Below are positions 63,296-64,000 of a stretch of 64,000 nucleotides of DNA, one piece after another. The position numbers were made by a program, and so were the translations under genes. The notes beneath the pieces were generated by a model. The model searched no databases, was not told the origin of the DNA, and saw only the letters and a program-made list of their open reading frames with translations. The DNA lies in the NCBI GenBank assembly GCA_017652345.1, contig JAGCBE010000542.1:62001-126000 (forward strand), given 5' to 3'. Numbering within the stretch: position 1 is the first letter of the stretch; each line of letters starts with the position of its first letter. The DNA comes from Methanobrevibacter sp. Lineage in GTDB: Archaea > Methanobacteriota > Methanobacteria > Methanobacteriales > Methanobacteriaceae.

Positions 63296-63553
63296 TTAAA
63301 TAAAATCTCTAATACTCATTCCAGGAGCGTTCCAAGGACAACTAGAATTATAATTTCCTTCATAAGAAGAAGTCCACCTATAATGTTTACGAATTTCTTC
63401 ACGACGCTCAAACAAATCCATGCAAAGCTGATAATAGAGATCCTTACTGATGTACGTGAGCTTTCCAATGTATTCCAAAGCAATTTCAATACGATCCAAA
63501 TTGTAAGCACGGTCTACGAAATCCTTGAGTTCCTTTGCAGTGTACTTCTTCAT
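63296..63553 (-). CDS. Hypothetical protein
   Basis: An 85-residue protein starting MKKYTAKELKDFVDRAYN behind GGAGG, ending NAPGMSIRDFI. It is served by the promoter at 63588. TAG-free; unknown. Confidence 0.55.
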   Translation of the reverse strand: MKKYTAKELKDFVDRAYNLDRIEIALEYIGKLTYISKDLYYQLCMDLFERREEIRKHYRWTSSYEGNYNSSCPWNAPGMSIRDFI

Positions 63554-63587
63554 TTTGTTGCCCTCCACATCATTTATTTCAATTATT

Positions 63588-63616
63588 ATTATAATGGAAA
63601 AACAATAAAAAATCAA
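63588..63616 (-). promoter_or_regulatory. Early-type promoter
   Basis: TTGATT (63611-63616), 17-nt spacer and TATAAT (63588-63593), preceded by ATAG. It serves ATG 63553. Confidence 0.85.
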
Positions 63617-63631
63617 CTATTAAATTATTCT

Positions 63632-63979
63632 TTAATAGTTGATATTCTTTCTTAGTACTTCAAGTGCTTTCTCTATAACCTCTTCTTTAGTTAAATATTT
63701 TCCTTGATAATAAAATTTTTCTATTGGCTTTTCTTGTTTATCAAAATATGTATATGATTCCATAGCTGAAAATATATTCATGAAATCTTCTCCGCTAATA
63801 TATTCAGAATGATGAATATTATCTGTAGCGGTAGGTTCAATGACTGTAGTTGCAGTTTCATTTGTCTTATCTTCATGATTATAATATTTATCTTTCAGAT
63901 ACATAAGTATCCAAGGAATGATTAAAGTCCAAGTAAGAATATTAATTCCAAGATAAATTACAAGAAGAGTTTCCAGCAT
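63632..63979 (-). CDS. Small membrane protein
   Basis: A 115-residue protein with an N-terminal membrane helix (LLVIYLGINILTWTLIIPWIL) followed by a charged domain ending in EVLRKNINY. It lies at the right edge, ATG 63979. TAG-free; unknown. Confidence 0.5.
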   Translation of the reverse strand: MLETLLVIYLGINILTWTLIIPWILMYLKDKYYNHEDKTNETATTVIEPTATDNIHHSEYISGEDFMNIFSAMESYTYFDKQEKPIEKFYYQGKYLTKEEVIEKALEVLRKNINY

Positions 63980-64000
63980 TTTATTTCACCACACAAATTC

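Noticed and set aside
1..64000. tRNA genes, including a TAG suppressor
   Set aside because: I saw no convincing cloverleaf with a CUA anticodon; the suppressor must lie outside the window or was missed by eye.
1..64000. CRISPR arrays or insertion sequences
   Set aside because: No regular direct repeats with spacers and no transposase; the repeats at 22-26 kb are intron cores.

Overview
The window is about 64 kb of a large, AT-rich, tailed (myovirus, T4-like plan) phage genome. Essentially every gene is on the minus strand, so the map reads from right to left. Strong AAGGAG ribosome binding sites, TTGATT-17-TATAAT promoters, a CHAP endolysin and LL-H-type holin candidates fit a Gram-positive (Firmicutes) gut-type host; that is inference. 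The main key to reading it is that TAG is not a stop in most of the window. From the left edge to about 55.4 kb nearly every gene is broken by in-frame TAG, and reading TAG as glutamine (code 15) restores full-length sheath, portal, terminase, capsid, protease and fibre proteins that end in TAA or TGA. Genes right of about 55.4 kb are almost TAG-free, apart from two genes with one TAG each.

Layout in coordinate order, each block transcribed leftwards. 1-13.5 kb: tail and neck (tape measure, a gp26-like protein with a probable +1 frameshift, tube, sheath, connectors). 13.5-16.5 kb: neck, Ig-like head proteins, small accessory proteins. 16.5-19.8 kb: a MoxR-type AAA ATPase, an HExxH metallopeptidase and a VWA protein. 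19.7-22 kb: proteins with capsid-targeting-like N-termini. 22.1-27.1 kb: the major capsid gene, split into seven exons by six group I introns, two of which carry homing endonucleases. 27-33.2 kb: fused prohead protease-scaffold, portal, large terminase. 33.2-35.6 kb: methyltransferase and lysis genes. 35.6-48 kb: fibre and adhesin region with about eight short MAT/MAS proteins in cassettes preceded by poly-C tracts (9-11 C on the coding strand). 48-54.8 kb: a run of probable internal head proteins, including a candidate mono-ADP-ribosyltransferase and a ferritin-like protein. 55.4-64 kb: small early-type genes behind near-identical sigma70-like promoters.

Three systems stand out. (1) A capsid gene with six group I introns, including a 21-nt exon; splice sites were assigned from P1 U-G pairings and the reading frame. 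(2) Poly-C-gated adhesin cassettes with covarying hairpins and inverted repeats, which suggest phase-variable host-range proteins. (3) About ten proteins whose N-termini look like T4 capsid-targeting peptides ((L/I)-x-E before A/G/S/Q), which would be cleaved by the prohead protease and injected with the DNA. All translations were done by eye; no database search or folding program was run.
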